The notes beneath the pieces are model-generated. The model saw only the letters and a list, made by a program, of their open reading frames with translations. It had not been told where the DNA came from and did not search any database. A stretch of DNA of 64,000 bases from positions 1-64,000 of the forward strand of contig PWEL01000013.1 of the NCBI GenBank assembly GCA_003553945.1, written 5' to 3'. The DNA is from Mollicutes bacterium (GTDB lineage: Bacteria > Bacillota_I > Bacilli_A > Izemoplasmatales > Izemoplasmataceae). Both the position numbers and the translations under genes were made by a program. Shown here piece after piece: positions 1-8,660 of the stretch (position 1 is the first letter of the stretch; each line of letters starts with the position of its first letter).

Positions 1-197
1 AGTCCCTCACGGATCTGAGGCGCAATAACCGGAAGCTCTCCAAGGTCTTCACCTATAGGATACCCTAGCCTCTTATTTATTTTCCCTTTTCTGGTCTCAC
101 ATCATTTACAACTCAACAATGACCACAAAAATCAAGGTTCGAAACACCATCATCCATCCGTCCCGCCCGGAGTTCCTGAGATAAATGTTTCAAATGA

Positions 198-227
198 TTG
201 ACAGGAGTGCAAGGAGGTCCTTATAAT
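198..227 (+). promoter_or_regulatory. Sigma-A type promoter, TTGACA-18-TATAAT
   Basis: Consensus -35 at 198-203 and -10 at 222-227, immediately upstream of the rhodanese CDS. Confidence 0.75.
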
Positions 228-250
228 AACGGTTGAATGGAGTGACGCTC

Positions 251-631
251 ATGGATGATATTTTAGTCTATGTCATTGCAATCGGCCTGGGTATATTGAT
301 AGGATATTTTCTTGTCAGCAAGCAAAAGAAAGCCGAAAGCAAACACGTTGAAATCCTCGATTGGGACACCTTCAAGAAGAACATGCGCAAGGGACAGCTT
401 ATCGACATCCGAAAAGAAAAACAAAGAAACAAGGGCACCATCAAGGGCGCCCGTGCGTTTTCCCTTGGCCGTCTCAAGAACAAGCACCAGACAAAGGTGC
501 GCAAGGATTTGCCGGTATACCTCTACTGCCAGAACGGCAGAAAGTCCAAAAAGGCCGCGAGGAAGCTGGTGAGTAAGGGCTATGAAAAGGTCTTTGTCCT
601 GAAAGGCGGCTACGAAGCCACCCGGTCCTGA
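251..631 (+). CDS. Rhodanese-like domain protein with N-terminal TM helix
   Basis: ORF with hydrophobic N-terminus, DIR...VYLYCQNGRKSKKAA...VLKGGYEA rhodanese pattern; GGAG upstream of ATG 251. Confidence 0.85.
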   Translation: MDDILVYVIAIGLGILIGYFLVSKQKKAESKHVEILDWDTFKKNMRKGQLIDIRKEKQRNKGTIKGARAFSLGRLKNKHQTKVRKDLPVYLYCQNGRKSKKAARKLVSKGYEKVFVLKGGYEATRS

Positions 632-646
632 TCAATACCTGCTTAT

Positions 647-694
647 AAAAAGCTGCGTTCCGGATGCACACTTATCCGGTTCGCAGCTTTTTTA
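647..694 (+). terminator. Rho-independent terminator after rhodanese gene
   Basis: AAAAAGCTGCG...CGCAGCTTTTTT hairpin with T-run. Confidence 0.75.
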
Positions 695-752
695 CATCGG
701 TATTGCATGAGACGCTGTTTTTGAACAACTCCGAAATCGGTTGCCCGTATGG

Positions 753-1115
753 CTATTTTAATTCCCTGAGTTCGATATGCTCGAACACGACGTCGCTCAC
801 ATCGCCCCCGGAACTCTCCATCCTGAGATGTAGCCCTTCATCCGTCCGGCGCACATCCAGATCATGAAGGATGAAAAGACTGTCCTTCTCCTCCTCGGAA
901 GTCAGAGTGAACCGTTTCACACCATGAAGATAGAGGGCGACTGTCGTATCCTTGTCGAGACGCGGATTGTTGTCGGAGAGGATCTTCACCTCGAGCACAG
1001 CCTGCTCTCTTGAGAGCGTGACGCGCTTCAAAAAGCCGTCGTGGAACGTCGGCGGGCCGCCGAGCTTTTTTGCCAGCTGCGTGCTTTTGATGACATCTAG
1101 CTGATAGGTAGCCAT
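753..1115 (-). CDS. Conserved hypothetical protein, 120 aa
   Basis: ORF on the gene-bearing strand, no overlap with better candidates; family not recognised. Confidence 0.6.
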   Translation of the reverse strand: MATYQLDVIKSTQLAKKLGGPPTFHDGFLKRVTLSREQAVLEVKILSDNNPRLDKDTTVALYLHGVKRFTLTSEEEKDSLFILHDLDVRRTDEGLHLRMESSGGDVSDVVFEHIELRELK

Positions 1116-1161
1116 ATCATCACCTCATTATTATTATACCGAAACGATGTGACAATCGCAA

Positions 1162-2247
1162 CTAGAAGCGGTAGCCGTGCGATAAAAACACCTTTTGCTT
1201 TCGTTTCAGCCTTTCATAGAGTCGTGGGGGCAGGGTTCCCGAATCGAAGCGCTTGTCGATAGGATGCCGCCGACGGATATGCTCGACAGCGTCGGGGTCG
1301 GCAAGCAGAGCCTTGCCCATGGCAAAAAAGTCATATCCCAATGATTGCGCCGCTTCGAGCGCCTCGAAACTGTCGATGCTTCCGGATGCCATCATAGGGA
1401 TGTCGCCTTTTTCTGAGAGAATGACGCGGGCGATCTTCGTCGTCTTATCGCGCAGTGATGTCTGATCGTAGTGTCCGAGGGAAACATGAAGGTAATCAAG
1501 GGGCTTTTGCTTCAGATGCCTGAGAAGCTGGACGGTGTCGTTCAGTGTGATGCCGGGCGTTTCAATCTCCTCCGGCGAGAAGCGATAGCCGATGATCGCA
1601 CCGCTATCCAGTGAGCTCACCGTCTTCTCGACGCGGTCGATGACACGGTCGATGAATGTGAGACGCCTTTCCAAGGACCCGCCGTAGGCATCATCGCGGC
1701 GGTTGGAGTGCGGCGAGAAGAACTGCTGCAGGAGATAGGTGTTCGCGCCATGAAGCTCCACACCTTCAAAACCGGCTTCTATCGCGCGCCGGGCGGCCTT
1801 CTGGAAGTCATCGACTGTCCTTTCTATATCGGCTTCATCCATCGCCTTCGGCGTCACGGCGTTCTCCCTCTCCGCCCTGACGGCGCTGGCCGAAACAATG
1901 TCTTCAGGATTTTCGAAAAGCGACGGGTCGTTCATACGGCCTCCGTGATGCAGCTGGGCGATGGCTTTGGCGCCCTTTTCTTTTATACGGTCAACGAGCT
2001 TGCGCATCGGCGCGATATACGCATCATCCTTCAAGCTTATCTGCCTCGGGAACGCCTGGGCCTGACGATTCACAGCGATCGCGGCGCTGATCACCATCCC
2101 CGCGCCGGTGCTTCTTTTTGCATAGTAATCAAGTTCCTCTTTCGATGGGGTGAGGTCACTCTCGGCGCTGTAAGTCGTCATCGGCGCCATGGCGATTCTG
2201 TTTCTGAGCATCCTTTCGGAAAGTCGCGTCGGTTCAAAAGCCTGCAT
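1162..2247 (-). CDS. NADH:flavin oxidoreductase, Old Yellow Enzyme family
   Basis: IAMAPMTTYSA..., AQLHHGGR, GVELHGANTYLLQQFFSPHSNRRDDAYGGSLERR motifs. Confidence 0.9.
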   Translation of the reverse strand: MQAFEPTRLSERMLRNRIAMAPMTTYSAESDLTPSKEELDYYAKRSTGAGMVISAAIAVNRQAQAFPRQISLKDDAYIAPMRKLVDRIKEKGAKAIAQLHHGGRMNDPSLFENPEDIVSASAVRAERENAVTPKAMDEADIERTVDDFQKAARRAIEAGFEGVELHGANTYLLQQFFSPHSNRRDDAYGGSLERRLTFIDRVIDRVEKTVSSLDSGAIIGYRFSPEEIETPGITLNDTVQLLRHLKQKPLDYLHVSLGHYDQTSLRDKTTKIARVILSEKGDIPMMASGSIDSFEALEAAQSLGYDFFAMGKALLADPDAVEHIRRRHPIDKRFDSGTLPPRLYERLKRKQKVFLSHGYRF

Positions 2248-2319
2248 CGAAATCCTCCTTTCAGATATAACTATTCTACCACCCAAGCGACACATCCTCA
2301 AAACTTACGCTCCTGTTTT

Positions 2320-2356
2320 AGAAACCGTTTTCATTTCTTTCGTTTTCGTGTATAAT
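2320..2356 (+). promoter_or_regulatory. Promoter of tryptophanase gene with overlapping cre-like palindrome
   Basis: TATAAT at 2351-2356; cre-like AGAAACCGTTTTCA at 2320-2333 (minus strand TGAAAACGGTTTCT, 13/14 to TGWAANCGNTNWCA) overlapping the -35 region. Confidence 0.5.
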
Positions 2357-2393
2357 GGCAAGTGGTCACAGCTTATGAGAAAGGATGAAATCC

Positions 2394-3773
2394 ATGAAGG
2401 ATTACGCCAGCGCGCCGTATCGCATCAAGATGGTCGAGCCCATCCGGCAGAACACCAGAGCCGAAAGGGAAAAGCTGCTTGAAGAGGCCGGGCACAACCC
2501 TTTCGCGCTTCGCAGCGAAGACATCTATATCGACCTGCTCACCGATTCCGGCACCGGTACGATGAGCCAGAATCAGTGGGGCGCCATGATGCAGGGCGAT
2601 GAAGCATACGCCGGCAGCCGCAGCTTCTTCAGACTGGAAAGGACGGTCCTCGACATCACCGGATACAAATACTTCATCCCTGCCCATCAAGGCAGAGGGG
2701 CCGAACAGGTCGCGCTTCCCTATTTCGTCAAAAAGAAAGGCATGGCGTTCATCTCCAACATGCATTTCGACACCACACGTGCCCATGTCGAACTTGCCGG
2801 GGCCCGTGCCATCGACTGCATCACACCGGAAGGACTAGATACAGAAACACCGCATCCTTTCAAGGGAAATTTCGATAATGAAAAGCTCACCCGCCTCATC
2901 GAGGAAAAGGGAGAAGATAATATCGCCGGCATCATCCTCACCGTCACGAACAACTCCGCAGGCGGTCAACCTGTAAGCCTCGAGAACATGAAGGAGACAA
3001 AACGCATCGCCGACCATTACCGGATCCCCATCATCATCGACGGCGCGAGATACGCTGAAAACGCCTTTTTCATAAAGCAGCGTGAGAAGGGCCACTCCAA
3101 ACGTGACCTCAAAGACATCGCAAGAGAAATGTTCGCTTTAGGCGACCTCTTCCTGATGAGCGCCAAAAAGGACGGCCTTGTCAACATGGGCGGCATCATC
3201 ACCATCAAGGAGAGCGAAGCGCTCTTCGAACATTGCCGCACATCCATCGTCCCGCTCGAAGGCTTCCCCACCTACGGCGGCATGAGCGGGCGCGATATGG
3301 AGGCGACCGCTGTCGGCCTTTCAGAAGCGCTAGATGAGGAGTACCTCGAACACCGGACGGACCAGGTGCGCTACCTCGGCGACAAGCTGATAGAGGCCGG
3401 GGTGCCGATCCAGACCCCCACAGGCGGACATGCGGTGTTCGTCGACTGCGCCGCCTTCGCACCGCACATCCCCTATGACGCTTTCCCCGCTCAGAGCGTC
3501 GTCAATCAATTGTATCTCGAAAGCGGCGTCCGCGCCGTAGAGATCGGCTCCTTCCTGATGGGGCGGGACCCGGACACAAAAGAGAACCTCAAGAGCCCCT
3601 TCGAATTCATGCGCCTCACCATACCGAGACGCACCTATACCTATCGCCATCTCGACCATGTCGCCGAAGGCGTCAAGGCGGTCTACGCGAAAAGAGACAC
3701 TCTCAAGGGATACACCTTCGCATATGAACCCCCTGTGCTGCGCCATTTCACCGCGCGCCTTGAGCCGCTATAA
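2394..3773 (+). CDS. tnaA: Tryptophanase (beta-eliminating lyase)
   Basis: IDLLTDSGTG, GDEAYAGSRSFF, PAHQGRGAEQ, MSAKKDGLVNMGG, VRAVEIGSFLMGRDP, FAYEPPVLRHFTARL; VEIGSFLMG favours tryptophanase over tyrosine phenol-lyase. Confidence 0.9.
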   Translation: MKDYASAPYRIKMVEPIRQNTRAEREKLLEEAGHNPFALRSEDIYIDLLTDSGTGTMSQNQWGAMMQGDEAYAGSRSFFRLERTVLDITGYKYFIPAHQGRGAEQVALPYFVKKKGMAFISNMHFDTTRAHVELAGARAIDCITPEGLDTETPHPFKGNFDNEKLTRLIEEKGEDNIAGIILTVTNNSAGGQPVSLENMKETKRIADHYRIPIIIDGARYAENAFFIKQREKGHSKRDLKDIAREMFALGDLFLMSAKKDGLVNMGGIITIKESEALFEHCRTSIVPLEGFPTYGGMSGRDMEATAVGLSEALDEEYLEHRTDQVRYLGDKLIEAGVPIQTPTGGHAVFVDCAAFAPHIPYDAFPAQSVVNQLYLESGVRAVEIGSFLMGRDPDTKENLKSPFEFMRLTIPRRTYTYRHLDHVAEGVKAVYAKRDTLKGYTFAYEPPVLRHFTARLEPL

Positions 3774-3793
3774 AAGCGCTACAAGGCGCTTTT
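3772..3793 (+). terminator. Short hairpin terminator after tnaA
   Basis: AAAAGCGC-TACAAG-GCGCTTTT. Confidence 0.5.
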
Positions 3794-3824
3794 CTCTTGT
3801 AGGCGCGTTTCCCGGAATAGGGTG

Positions 3825-3853
3825 TTGTTGTGAAAACGCTACCATGTTATAAT
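3825..3853 (+). promoter_or_regulatory. Promoter of buk with cre-like sequence filling the -35/-10 spacer
   Basis: TTGTTG (3825-3830), 17-nt spacer, TATAAT (3848-3853); TGAAAACGCTACCA at 3831-3844 (13/14 to cre consensus). Confidence 0.55.
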
Positions 3854-3890
3854 CAAAATTGTTGTTAAAAAGGCAAATGAGGAGGCTACC

Positions 3891-4964
3891 ATGGCTAAGA
3901 GAATTCTCGCTATCAATCCAGGCTCCACGAGCACCAAGATTGCGGTGTTTGACGATGATTCCAGTGTATTCAACACGACCATCAAGCACGAGGCTGAGGA
4001 GGTCCAACGATTCGAACGCATCTTCGATCAGTACGCATTCCGAAGAGAGGCCATTGAAAAGACACTCGAGAGCGAAGACATCTCATTGGACTCCCTGGAC
4101 GGTGTCGTCGGCAGGGGCGGCATGCTGAAACCCCTCGAAAGCGGCACATATCTTGTCGATGACGGCATGGTGGATTTCGTCAAAAGAGCCGCGAGAGGCG
4201 AACACGCCTCCAACCTCGGCTGCGTCATCGCCAAGGAGATCGCGGATGAACAGAATATCAAGAGTTTCATCGTCGACCCCGTCGCCGTCGATGAAATGGA
4301 AGACATCGCCCGCTATACCGGCATGCCTGAGATCAAGCGTCAGAGCTTGTTCCACGCCTTGAATCAGAAAGCCGTCTCCCGCAAAGCCGCAAGGGAGCTC
4401 GGGAAAGACTACCAGGACCTCAATCTCATCGTCGCCCACCTCGGCGGCGGCATCAGTGTCGGCGCTCACCGGAAGGGACGCGTCATCGATGTCAACAACG
4501 CCCTCGACGGTGATGGTCCGATGAGTCCTGAACGCAGCGGCTCGGTCCCGCTCGGACCACTCTACAAAATGTGCTTCAGCGGAAAATATACCTTGAAGGA
4601 GATCAAACGCAAGAACTATGGTGAAGGCGGTCTTGTCGCCTATCTCGGCACCAACGACGGCGCCGAGATTGCACAGCGCATCAAAAGCGGCGACAAACGC
4701 GCAACCTTCATCTTCGAAGTCATGTGCTATCAGATCGCGAAAGAGATCGGCAGCGCCGCCGCTGTTCTGAAGGGTGATGTCGACGCGATCATATTGACCG
4801 GCGGCCTCGCCCGCGATGAGTATCTTGTCGAATTCATCAAGGAACGCGTCGGATTCATCGGCAAGCTTCTCGTCTATCCCGGGGAAGACGAGATGGAAGC
4901 ACTCGCCCTCGGTGCGCTGCGTGTGCTCAAGGGTGAGGAACAACCGAAAACCTATGAGGGGTGA
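3891..4964 (+). CDS. buk: Butyrate kinase
   Basis: ILAINPGSTSTKIAVF; AHLGGGISVGAH; ILTGGLARDE (ASKHA acetokinase family). Confidence 0.92.
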   Translation: MAKRILAINPGSTSTKIAVFDDDSSVFNTTIKHEAEEVQRFERIFDQYAFRREAIEKTLESEDISLDSLDGVVGRGGMLKPLESGTYLVDDGMVDFVKRAARGEHASNLGCVIAKEIADEQNIKSFIVDPVAVDEMEDIARYTGMPEIKRQSLFHALNQKAVSRKAARELGKDYQDLNLIVAHLGGGISVGAHRKGRVIDVNNALDGDGPMSPERSGSVPLGPLYKMCFSGKYTLKEIKRKNYGEGGLVAYLGTNDGAEIAQRIKSGDKRATFIFEVMCYQIAKEIGSAAAVLKGDVDAIILTGGLARDEYLVEFIKERVGFIGKLLVYPGEDEMEALALGALRVLKGEEQPKTYEG

Positions 4965-4968
4965 AAGC

Positions 4969-5871
4969 ATGAAACATATGGACGAACTCGTTGAAAAAGC
5001 GAAAGGAAGGCCTAAAAAGACGCTTGTCGTCGCCATGGCCGAAGATGCACATGTTCTCGAAGCCGTCGACATGGCCAGGAAGGAAGGGTTCATCGATGCC
5101 GTTCTGATCGGAGATGCCTATCAGATCGAGGAGACGCTCGATGATCTTCATATGAAGGCTTCCGACTATACCATCATCAATGAATCCGACCCGGACCGGG
5201 CTTCTCAGAAAGCCGTCAAGCGTTGTCACAAGCACAGCGACCACTTCCTCATGAAGGGGCATGTCGGCACCAGCACCATCCTTAGCGCTGCGCTTGCGAA
5301 GAACGAAGGGCTCAGGACGGGCAGGCGCCTCTCACATGTGAGTGTGCTCGAGATCCCCACTTATCACAAGCTGCTGTTGATGAGCGACGGCGCGATGAAC
5401 ATCAAACCCACCGTCGATGAAAAACAGGAGATTCTGGAGAACGCCCTGCACATAGCGAAAAGCATCGGCATTGAAACCCCTAAGGTCGGCTGCGTCGCCG
5501 CCGTGGAGAAAGTCACGAATAAAATGCAGGCGACACTCGATGCCGCCGAACTATCAAAAAGACAGCGTAACGGCCTCATAAAGGGCGCTATCGTCGACGG
5601 TCCCTTCGGACTGGACAACGCCATCGACAAGGACGCCGCAGAGCAGAAAGGCATCACATCCGACGTCGCCGGAGATGTGGACATGCTACTGATGCCTGCA
5701 ATAGATGCCGGAAATGTGTTCTATAAGAGCATGATGTTTCTAGCGAACGCAAAAAGCGCCTCGGTCATCGCCGGCGCCAAACGCCCCATCGTCCTCACGA
5801 GCCGCGCCGATTCAACCATAAGCAAATTCTATTCGATCGCTCTGTCTGCATTGGTCGCAGACACAAAATAA
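4969..5871 (+). CDS. ptb: Phosphate butyryltransferase
   Basis: Pta/Ptb family translation following buk; MKHMDELVEKAKGRPKKTLVVAMAEDAHVLEAV; DGPFGLDNAID; ATG 4969 with RBS. Confidence 0.9.
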   Translation: MKHMDELVEKAKGRPKKTLVVAMAEDAHVLEAVDMARKEGFIDAVLIGDAYQIEETLDDLHMKASDYTIINESDPDRASQKAVKRCHKHSDHFLMKGHVGTSTILSAALAKNEGLRTGRRLSHVSVLEIPTYHKLLLMSDGAMNIKPTVDEKQEILENALHIAKSIGIETPKVGCVAAVEKVTNKMQATLDAAELSKRQRNGLIKGAIVDGPFGLDNAIDKDAAEQKGITSDVAGDVDMLLMPAIDAGNVFYKSMMFLANAKSASVIAGAKRPIVLTSRADSTISKFYSIALSALVADTK

Positions 5872-5888
5872 AACAAAGGAGTGCCTAT

Positions 5889-7010
5889 ATGAACAACGCT
5901 AAACAGTTCACGGACGAAGTCTTCTCCTACACCAACGAGGGATTCGAGCAGATCATCTATTTCCACAACAAAGCCACTGGCCTGAAGGGCATCACCTGCA
6001 TCCACGATACACGGCTTGGCCCATCCTGCGGCGGCACACGGCTCTATAACTACGCCTCCGAGGAAGAAGCGCTCTACGACGTCACCCGTCTCGCCAAGGG
6101 CATGACGTATAAGAACGCCGCGGCCGGGCTCGATATCGGCGGCTGCAAGACCGTACTCATCGGAGACCCCGAGAAAGTCAAGAGCGAGGAATACTTCCGC
6201 TCCTACGGACGCTACATCCAGAGCCTGAAAGGCCGCATCTATACCGGACAGGACATGAACATCACACTTAAGGACTGCGAATACATGGACAAGGAGACCG
6301 ACTACGTCTCCGGTGTCCTCAGAAAAGGCGCAGGCAGTACGACCATCCTCACCGCCTACGGCACCTATGTCGGCATGCTCGCCGCCGTCAAGGAGAAATA
6401 CGGCCAGGACAACCTCGACGGGCTCACCATCGCCTTCCAGGGCGCCGGCGCCGTCGTACAGGAAATGGTGCAGTATTTGAAGAAGCACGACCTCAAGCGC
6501 ATCTACTTCACCGACGTCAAGGAAGAGAAGATCGAGAAATTCAAGGAGCTCCTCCCGCTCGCCAACTTCGTCGAACCCGATGAAATCTATGAAAAGAACG
6601 CCGACATCTTCTCCCCCAACGCCATCGGCGCCGTCATCAACGACGAGACAATCCCCAGACTCAAAGCGGACATCATCGCCGGCGCCGCGAACAACGTGCT
6701 CGAGGAAGAGGAGAAACACGGCAAGATGCTTGAAGAGCGCGGTATCCTCTACGCCCCCGACTTCGTCATCAACGCCGGCGGCGTCATCAATGTCTACACG
6801 GAGATGACAGGCTATCATGAACCCTCCGCCATCCAGACGACAGAGGGCATCTACGACAGACTGCTCGAAATCTTCAAAATCAGCTCTCAGGAAAAGATTC
6901 CCACATACAAAGCCGCGAACATCATGGCGGAAAGACGTATCAACCGACTTATCGAGATGCGCCAGGACACAGTGGACTCTCGCCAGCGCTTCCAATGGAA
7001 TATCGAATAG
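5889..7010 (+). CDS. Leucine/phenylalanine/valine dehydrogenase (Glu/Leu/Phe/Val dehydrogenase family)
   Basis: GPSCGGTRLYNY, LAKGMTYKNAAAGLDIGGCKTV, TGQDMN, APDFVINAGGVINV. Confidence 0.9.
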   Translation: MNNAKQFTDEVFSYTNEGFEQIIYFHNKATGLKGITCIHDTRLGPSCGGTRLYNYASEEEALYDVTRLAKGMTYKNAAAGLDIGGCKTVLIGDPEKVKSEEYFRSYGRYIQSLKGRIYTGQDMNITLKDCEYMDKETDYVSGVLRKGAGSTTILTAYGTYVGMLAAVKEKYGQDNLDGLTIAFQGAGAVVQEMVQYLKKHDLKRIYFTDVKEEKIEKFKELLPLANFVEPDEIYEKNADIFSPNAIGAVINDETIPRLKADIIAGAANNVLEEEEKHGKMLEERGILYAPDFVINAGGVINVYTEMTGYHEPSAIQTTEGIYDRLLEIFKISSQEKIPTYKAANIMAERRINRLIEMRQDTVDSRQRFQWNIE

Positions 7011-7025
7011 AAAGGATGTCCGACT

Positions 7026-8660
7026 ATGGCCACAAACAGCCATCTCCCCCGCGAAAAAATAGGCGGCGACTCACCCAAGCTCTACAGCACCCTGCGCAGC
7101 ACCATTGAGACCGCCTACCATCAGAACAACGTCATCAGGATCTCCACCCTCGAAGAAGCCTACACATTAGCCAAGAACAGCCCGGGCACCATCATCACCG
7201 ACCTGCCCGTCTACCGTCCTGAAGCGATGGGACTCCCCGACAACGCCAAGGTGCTCCTTTTCAACGACGGCGCCATCACAGGGCGTCAGGCACATGCGAG
7301 ACGCATCGCGACGGACGACAACCGGGCCTCCTACGCAAGGACGCTCAGGGAAGCGATCTATGAAAACCGTTATCGGACCCTCTATCACGCCACGGCGATC
7401 ATCGGACTCGATGAATCGTTCACCGTCAAGGCGCACCTTCTTATCCCGGAGGGGTTCGAGAACACCCTCTACTCCTGGATGCTCAACTTCCAGAACTATA
7501 CCGAGGACGTCGAGGATATGTATGAGAACTCCACCGTTTTTGAAGAAGGCGACATCCTCCTCTATTCTGACCCCGACTATTTCCTCGAAGGGTTCGAGAC
7601 AGGATTCGCCCTCTTCGACCGCGAGCACAACTGCGGCGCATTGCTCGGTCTTCGCTATTTCGGGGAGCACAAGAAAGGCTCGCTGACCATGGCCTGGACC
7701 ATCGCCGAACGTGCGGATTTCACCGCCTGCCACGGCGGCCTCAAGCGGTTCAGAAAAGGAGACGGCTCCTTTGTCATGGGCGTCTTCGGCCTGTCCGGCA
7801 GCGGCAAGTCGACCCTCACCCATGCCAAGCATGACAGCCGCTACGACATCACCGTCCTGCACGACGATGCCTTCATCATCAACAATAAAGACCTCTCGAG
7901 CGTCGCGATGGAGCCCACCTATTTCGACAAAGTCGCTGACTATCCCACCAACAGCCCGGACAACCGCTTCCTCCTCACCGTTCAGAACACGGGCGCGACA
8001 GTGGATGAGGACGGCCTCGTCGTCCCCGTCACGGAAGACATCCGCAACGGAAACGGCCGTGCCGTCAAGTCCTCCTTCTGGACCCCGGAGCGCGCCTACG
8101 CATTCACGGAAGTTTTCAACGCCGTCTTCTGGATCATGAAGGACGACACCCTCCCGCCGATTCTCAAGATCGAGGACCCGGCGCTCGCCTCGACCATGGG
8201 CGCGACACTAGCGACGAAACGTTCGAGCGCCGAAGAAGGGGCCGACCCGGACAAGCTCGCCTTCGTCCCCTATGCAAACCCCTTCCGGCTCTATCCGCTT
8301 GAAAAGGATTATGAAAGCTTCAAACGCCTCTTCAACGAGGGCGTCGATTGTTATATCCTGAACACCGGGCACTTCAGGGACAAGAAAATCACTCCCGAGA
8401 CCACGCTTTCGATCATCGAAGAGATTGTCGAGGGCAACGCCGCCTTCGAGGCGTTCGGACCCTTTGAAACCATCAAATACCGCCCCGTCGAAGGCTTCAC
8501 CCCTGATTTCAAGGACACCGCCTACACAAGCAGCCTCAAGAAACGCCTCAAAGGCCGGCTTGACTATCTCCAAGGCTTAAAAGGCGAAGAAACGCTCCCT
8601 GAAGAAGCCAAGGAAAGCCTGAGAAAGACCGCGGAAAGCATCGGAGGTGAGCATCCATGA
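7026..8660 (+). CDS. Phosphoenolpyruvate carboxykinase (ATP)-like protein, divergent
   Basis: P-loop GVFGLSGSGKSTL, VLHDDAFII, LVNTG-like YILNTGHF; 544 aa. Confidence 0.75.
   Translation: MATNSHLPREKIGGDSPKLYSTLRSTIETAYHQNNVIRISTLEEAYTLAKNSPGTIITDLPVYRPEAMGLPDNAKVLLFNDGAITGRQAHARRIATDDNRASYARTLREAIYENRYRTLYHATAIIGLDESFTVKAHLLIPEGFENTLYSWMLNFQNYTEDVEDMYENSTVFEEGDILLYSDPDYFLEGFETGFALFDREHNCGALLGLRYFGEHKKGSLTMAWTIAERADFTACHGGLKRFRKGDGSFVMGVFGLSGSGKSTLTHAKHDSRYDITVLHDDAFIINNKDLSSVAMEPTYFDKVADYPTNSPDNRFLLTVQNTGATVDEDGLVVPVTEDIRNGNGRAVKSSFWTPERAYAFTEVFNAVFWIMKDDTLPPILKIEDPALASTMGATLATKRSSAEEGADPDKLAFVPYANPFRLYPLEKDYESFKRLFNEGVDCYILNTGHFRDKKITPETTLSIIEEIVEGNAAFEAFGPFETIKYRPVEGFTPDFKDTAYTSSLKKRLKGRLDYLQGLKGEETLPEEAKESLRKTAESIGGEHP

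Noticed and set aside
1-120. Minus-strand reading ...LGYPIGEDLGELPVIAPQIREGL at the left edge, vaguely like part of a GH77 (MalQ) EDLG motif, and a plus-strand tail SLTDLRRNNRKLSKVFTYRIP*
   Set aside because: Too short and cut by the window edge, no start codon visible for the minus reading; needs upstream sequence to decide
2357-2393. tnaC-like leader peptide before tryptophanase
   Set aside because: Predicted -10 at 2351-2356 leaves only about 30 nt before the start codon; no short ORF with Trp codon
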